A stretch of DNA of 36,415 nt from Streptomyces sp. MBT53. GTDB taxonomy: Bacteria > Actinomycetota > Actinomycetes > Streptomycetales > Streptomycetaceae. The notes beneath the pieces are model-generated. The model ran no database searches. It was not told the DNA's origin and saw only the letters and a program-made list of their open reading frames with translations. The stretch spans positions 1-36,415 of the forward strand of contig NZ_JAEQAZ010000172.1 of assembly GCF_016654115.1 (NCBI RefSeq), written 5' to 3'. The translations under genes and the position numbers were made by a program. Position 1 is the first letter of the stretch. Every line of letters begins with the position of its first letter. Shown here piece after piece: positions 32,828-36,415 of this stretch.

Positions 32828-33487
32828 GTGAGCAGCAGCCTTCGACGCGGCGCCCTCGCCGCCGCCGCCATCGCGTTCTCGATCGCCTCGCTCGCCGCGT
32901 GCGGTGCCGGCGACGACGCACAGACGCTGGAGGTCAAGCCGGACAACGCGGCCGTCTCCGTCGGCGCCATCAAGGTGCAGAACGCGCTCGTCATCACCCA
33001 GCCCATCACCGACTCCAGCCCCCAGCCCTCGGGCCCGGCGGTGATCTCCGCGACGCTGTTCAACACCAGCAAGGACCCCCAGACCCTGGACTCGGTCAGC
33101 GTCGACGGCATCGGCACCGCCACCCTCACCCCCGCGAAGGGCAAGGGCAAGCTGACCGTCCCGGCCTTCGGCTCGATCGTCCTGGGCGGCAAGGGCAACG
33201 CCTCCGCCGCGCTGACCGACGTCGGCACCGGCCTGGAGGACGGCAACGCCCAGAAGGTCACCTTCACCCTCAGCACGACCGGTGCGGTGAGCCTGAGCGC
33301 GTTCGTCGTCCCGGCCGACAGCTACTTCACCAAGTGGGGCCCGACCGCGATCCCCACGCCCGCCCCGGGCGCCACCGCGACCGCGACCACCTCGGGCTCG
33401 CCGAAGCCGGGCAAGAGCACGTCGGCCACGCCGTCCGACTCCGCCTCCGAGAGCACCACGGCGACGGCCACGGCCTCCGCCGGCTGA
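32828..33487 (+). CDS. Lipoprotein, function unknown
   Basis: The 219-residue protein has an N-terminal signal with lipobox LAAC (C25), then about 150 residues of beta-rich sequence, and a Thr/Ser/Ala/Pro-rich tail. AAGGAG precedes the GTG. A conserved Streptomyces protein next to phoPR, with no known catalytic motif. The tail is low-complexity and may be wall-spanning. Confidence 0.9.
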   Translation: MSSSLRRGALAAAAIAFSIASLAACGAGDDAQTLEVKPDNAAVSVGAIKVQNALVITQPITDSSPQPSGPAVISATLFNTSKDPQTLDSVSVDGIGTATLTPAKGKGKLTVPAFGSIVLGGKGNASAALTDVGTGLEDGNAQKVTFTLSTTGAVSLSAFVVPADSYFTKWGPTAIPTPAPGATATATTSGSPKPGKSTSATPSDSASESTTATATASAG

Positions 33488-33511
33488 GCAGCGGCCGCAG
33501 CAACAGCCGTA

Positions 33512-33566
33512 GCGCTACGACGATGGGCGGGACCTCTCCGTGAGGTCCCGCCCATCGTCGTAGCGC
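33512..33566. terminator. 25-bp perfect hairpin between the lipoprotein and phoP genes
   Basis: The two 25-nt arms (33512-33536 and 33542-33566) are exactly complementary around a TCCGT loop. They separate two convergent genes, so it serves both directions. Confidence 0.9.
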
Positions 33567-33587
33567 CGCTAAGAAGCTGATCGCGGT

Positions 33588-34268
33588 TTACGGCTCGAAC
33601 TTGTAGCCGAGGCCGCGGACCGTGACCAGGTACCTGGGCGCGCCCGGGTCCGGCTCGATCTTGGCGCGGAGGCGCTTGACGTGGACGTCCAGGGTCTTGG
33701 TGTCGCCGACGTAGTCGGCGCCCCAGACGCGGTCGATGAGCTGCATGCGGGTCAGTACGCGGCCCGCGTTGCGCAGGAGCATCTCCAGCAGGTCGAACTC
33801 CTTGAGGGGCAGGTCGACCTTGGAGCCGGAGACCGTGACCACGTGGCGATCCACGTCCATGCGGACCGGACCTGCCTCGAGGGCGGCGGGGGTGACCTCC
33901 TCGGGCTCGCCGCGGCGGCGCAGGACGGCCCGGATACGGGCGACCAGTTCGCGGGACGAGAAGGGCTTGGTGACGTAGTCATCGGCTCCTATTTCCAGGC
34001 CTACGACCTTGTCGATCTCGCTGTCCTTGGCCGTCACCATGATCACGGGGACGTTGGAACGGCCGCGCAGCTGGCGGCAGACCTCCGTGCCGGGCAGCCC
34101 CGGCAGCATCAGGTCGAGCAGGACGAGGTCGGCGCCGTTGCGCTCGAACTCGTCGAGTCCGTCGGGCCCGGTGGTCGCGATGGCGACCTCGAAGCCCTCT
34201 TTGCGAAGCATGTAGGACAGGGCGTCGGAGAAGGACTCCTCGTCCTCGACGACGAGCACTCGGGTCAC
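33588..34268 (-). CDS. phoP: Phosphate response regulator PhoP
   Basis: The 226-residue OmpR-type regulator has a receiver domain with D52 (LLDLMLPG), K near VTKPF, and a winged-helix effector domain (LDVHVKRLRAKIEPDP, GLGYKF). In Streptomyces PhoP activates phosphate genes through 11-nt direct repeats. GTG start overlaps phoR by GTGA. Confidence 0.95.
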   Translation of the reverse strand: MTRVLVVEDEESFSDALSYMLRKEGFEVAIATTGPDGLDEFERNGADLVLLDLMLPGLPGTEVCRQLRGRSNVPVIMVTAKDSEIDKVVGLEIGADDYVTKPFSSRELVARIRAVLRRRGEPEEVTPAALEAGPVRMDVDRHVVTVSGSKVDLPLKEFDLLEMLLRNAGRVLTRMQLIDRVWGADYVGDTKTLDVHVKRLRAKIEPDPGAPRYLVTVRGLGYKFEP

Positions 34269-35518
34269 GGAAGGACCTCCGGGGCGGGAAGCGGTTCGTA
34301 CGGGGATGGATCAGGGGACCCCTCGGCCTCGTCGTCGAGGTCGGGGTGCTGGTGGGCACGGTCGCGGGCCGCACCCGCCTCCGGTAGCCGCAGGGTGAAC
34401 GTGGAGCCCTGTCCCTCGGAGCTCCACACCGTGACCTCCCCGCCGTGCGAGGCGGCCACGTGCTTGACGATCGCCAGCCCGAGACCCGTACCGCCGGTGG
34501 CCCGCGAGCGGGCCGGGTCGACACGGTAGAAGCGCTCGAACACGCGCTCCTTGTCCTTCTCGGATATCCCGATGCCCTGGTCGGTGACGGCGACCTCGAT
34601 GTGGTCGCCGCCGTGCGCGGTCAGCCGGCGGGCGGCTATGCCGACTCGGGTACGGGCGGGCGAGTAGTTGACGGCGTTCTCGACGAGGTTGCCGAGGGCG
34701 GCGGCCAGCTGGCCGCGGTTGCCCCAGACGTACAGGTCGGCGGTGCCGCCGGCGGCCATGGTGATCTGCTTGGTGCCGGCCTGGTGCCGGCACCGGTCGA
34801 TGGCCTCGGCGACGAGTTCGTCGACGCGCACCGGTTCGGCGTCTTCGAGGGGGTCGTCGTTCTGGACCCGTGACAGGTCGATGAGCTCCTGCACGAGGTT
34901 GGTCAGCCGGGTGGCCTCGATCTGCATCCGGCCGGCGAAGCGCTCCACCGCCTCAGGATCGTCGGAGGCGTCCATGACCGCCTCCGACAGGAGGGAGAGC
35001 GCGCCGACCGGGGTCTTCAGTTCGTGGCTGACGTTCGCCACGAAGTCTCGTCGTACGGCCTCGATGCGGCGGGCCTCGGTGAGGTCCTCCACGAGGAGCA
35101 GGACGAGCCGGGAGCCGAGCGGGGCCACACGTGCGGACACGGCGAGTGCCTCGCCGCGTCCGGTGCCCCGCCGGGGCAGGTCCAGTTCGACCTGGCGTAT
35201 CTCGCCGTCGCGCCGGGTGTCCCGGGCCATGGTGAGCATGGGGTCGACGGAGAGTTTCCCGCCACGGACCAGTCCGAGGGCGTAAGCCGCCGAGCTGGCC
35301 TTGACCACGGCGTCCGCTTCGTCGAGGACGACGGCCGAGGAGCGGAGCACCGAGAGGACGGTGTCCACGCCCGGCGGAAGCACCGGGTCCGTATGCAGGG
35401 AGGTCCTGGTCGGTCGCTTCTGGTCGCGTTCGCTCCAGCGGAACGCCAGCATGGCGATGACACCGGTAAGCACCCCGGCGATCGCTGCCGCTGCGGCGAC
35501 CGCCGCGTTCACGTCCAT
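34265..35518 (-). CDS. phoR: Phosphate sensor histidine kinase PhoR
   Basis: The 417-residue kinase has one N-terminal membrane helix (about 7-25), a PAS-like part, H165 in the HisKA box (NVSHELKTP), and HATPase boxes (ENAVNYS, DQGIGIS, GGTGLGLAIVKH). It pairs with PhoP; it is divergent from phoU, with PHO-box repeats between them. Confidence 0.95.
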   Translation of the reverse strand: MDVNAAVAAAAAIAGVLTGVIAMLAFRWSERDQKRPTRTSLHTDPVLPPGVDTVLSVLRSSAVVLDEADAVVKASSAAYALGLVRGGKLSVDPMLTMARDTRRDGEIRQVELDLPRRGTGRGEALAVSARVAPLGSRLVLLLVEDLTEARRIEAVRRDFVANVSHELKTPVGALSLLSEAVMDASDDPEAVERFAGRMQIEATRLTNLVQELIDLSRVQNDDPLEDAEPVRVDELVAEAIDRCRHQAGTKQITMAAGGTADLYVWGNRGQLAAALGNLVENAVNYSPARTRVGIAARRLTAHGGDHIEVAVTDQGIGISEKDKERVFERFYRVDPARSRATGGTGLGLAIVKHVAASHGGEVTVWSSEGQGSTFTLRLPEAGAARDRAHQHPDLDDEAEGSPDPSPYEPLPAPEVLP

Positions 35519-35591
35519 GCCCCCAGGTTAGGCATGGGATACCTCCTGGCCACAGCCATCGGAGTGCGACCTCGAACACTCGTCGCCCAGA

Positions 35592-35624
35592 GTTCACCTT
35601 GGAGCCAGTATTGGTTCATTTGGG
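35592..35624. promoter_or_regulatory. PHO box (11-nt direct repeats)
   Basis: GTTCACCTTGG, AGCCAGTATTG and GTTCATTTGGG form three consecutive 11-nt units; the outer two match the G(T/G)TCAYYYRGG consensus of Streptomyces PhoP sites. It lies between phoR and phoU. Confidence 0.85.
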
Positions 35625-35749
35625 GTGGCGGAAACCGTCGCGTAGGAGCGGGAACGTGGGAGCGTGGGGTGGAAGGGCCGGTTTTTCGTCACAACCGACA
35701 GGCCCGGGGCCCCTGAGCCCCCGAAGCGAACGTAGGAGAGGGAACCCTG

Positions 35750-36415
35750 ATGCGGGACGCGTACCACGAGGAACTTGACTCGATCGGTGACGGTCTGGTG
35801 GAGATGGCCCGGCTGACCGGGTCGGCGATCGGACGCGCCACGACGGCGATCCTGGACTCCGACCTGAAGCTGGCCGAGAGCGTCATCGAGGCCGACAAGA
35901 AGGTCGACGACCTCCAGCACGACCTGGAAGCACGGGCCATAGCCCTGCTGGCCCGGCAGCAGCCGGTGGCGACGGACCTGCGGATCGTCGTCACGTCCCT
36001 GCGCATGTCGGCCGACCTGGAGCGCTCCGGCGACCTCGCCCAGCACGTGGCGAAGCTCGCCCGGCTCCGCTTCCCCGACCGCGCGGTGCCGCACGACCTG
36101 CACGCGACCATCCTGGAGATGGGCCAGCTGGCCCAGCGCCTGATGGCGAAGGCGGCCGAGGTCATCATCACGAAGGACGTCGACCTGGCCCTCCAGCTGG
36201 AGCAGGACGACGACGCGATGGACCTGCTGCACCGCACGCTCTTCCAGCACCTGCTGGACGACAAGTGGAAGCACGGCATCGAGACCGCGGTCGACGTGAC
36301 CCTGCTCGGCCGCTACTACGAGCGCTTCGCCGACCACGCGGTGTCGGTGGCGAAGCGCGTGGTGTTCCTGGTCACGGGTGAGCACGCGGACGAGATCCAG
36401 CCCGACATCCAGCCG
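35750..36415 (+). CDS. phoU: Phosphate regulator PhoU, 3' end cut by window edge
   Basis: The 222 visible residues show the two PhoU helical repeats with metal-binding E/D motifs (ADLERSGDLAQHVAK and YYERFADHAVSVAKR). PhoU links the phosphate transporter to the PhoR/PhoP system. AGGAGAGG precedes the ATG, and the PHO box upstream suggests PhoP control. The reading frame continues past the window end. Confidence 0.95.
   Translation, partial: MRDAYHEELDSIGDGLVEMARLTGSAIGRATTAILDSDLKLAESVIEADKKVDDLQHDLEARAIALLARQQPVATDLRIVVTSLRMSADLERSGDLAQHVAKLARLRFPDRAVPHDLHATILEMGQLAQRLMAKAAEVIITKDVDLALQLEQDDDAMDLLHRTLFQHLLDDKWKHGIETAVDVTLLGRYYERFADHAVSVAKRVVFLVTGEHADEIQPDIQP

Overview
The window is chromosomal DNA of a Streptomyces species. 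It is very GC-rich, uses GTG and TTG starts freely, and its right part carries the conserved Streptomyces order msiK - nucleotidyltransferase - DoxX protein - rlmB - cysS - ispF - ispD - carD - lipoprotein - phoP/phoR - phoU. From memory this matches the SCO4240 to SCO4228 stretch of S. coelicolor. The left 22.6 kb is accessory DNA lying on the 3' side of a tRNA-Thr(UGU) gene.

Layout. (1) 1-5.3 kb is a stress-related block: an HSP18-type repressor (cut by the window edge), a divergent hsp18 with two repressor boxes in its promoter, two DUF2267 proteins, a SigB/SigF-type sigma factor, a winged-helix protein behind a SigB-type promoter, and a GHKL anti-sigma-like ATPase. A SpoIIE phosphatase fragment and a broken transposase mark decay here. 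(2) 5.8-14.8 kb holds a compact cluster. Six minus-strand genes (GHKL ATPase, MurA-like enolpyruvyl transferase, 5'-nucleotidase-like phosphoesterase, two dCTP-deaminase-like proteins, GT4 glycosyltransferase) sit with a 3-bp gap and then 4-bp overlaps. A beta-lactamase-fold hydrolase and a Nudix hydrolase follow. An XRE regulator and a flavoprotein run divergently, with dyads in the shared promoter region. (3) 14.8-22.7 kb is the backbone of an integrative element: relaxase, MobC, SpdB-like membrane protein (DUF2637), a repeat-rich non-coding region, a DUF3631 ATPase, an Xis-like HTH protein, an XRE regulator and a tyrosine integrase next to tRNA-Thr. (4) 22.7-36.4 kb is core chromosome, ending inside phoU.

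How the genes may work together. The integrase and Xis-like protein would move the element in and out of tRNA-Thr, and the relaxase/MobC pair suggests mobilisation in single-stranded form. No FtsK/TraB translocase is visible, so it looks more like a mobilizable element than a classical actinomycete AICE, unless the missing part lies left of the window. The most interesting content is the six-gene operon. The enolpyruvyl transferase keeps all its catalytic residues but has a changed substrate loop. The two Dcd paralogues have each lost a different half of the Dcd signature residues, which suggests a heteromer or a new function. A nucleotide- or sugar-nucleotide-modifying pathway (a possible nucleoside natural product) is the leading inference; its product is unknown. 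The core region has a normal PHO box between phoR and phoU and several strong hairpin terminators.
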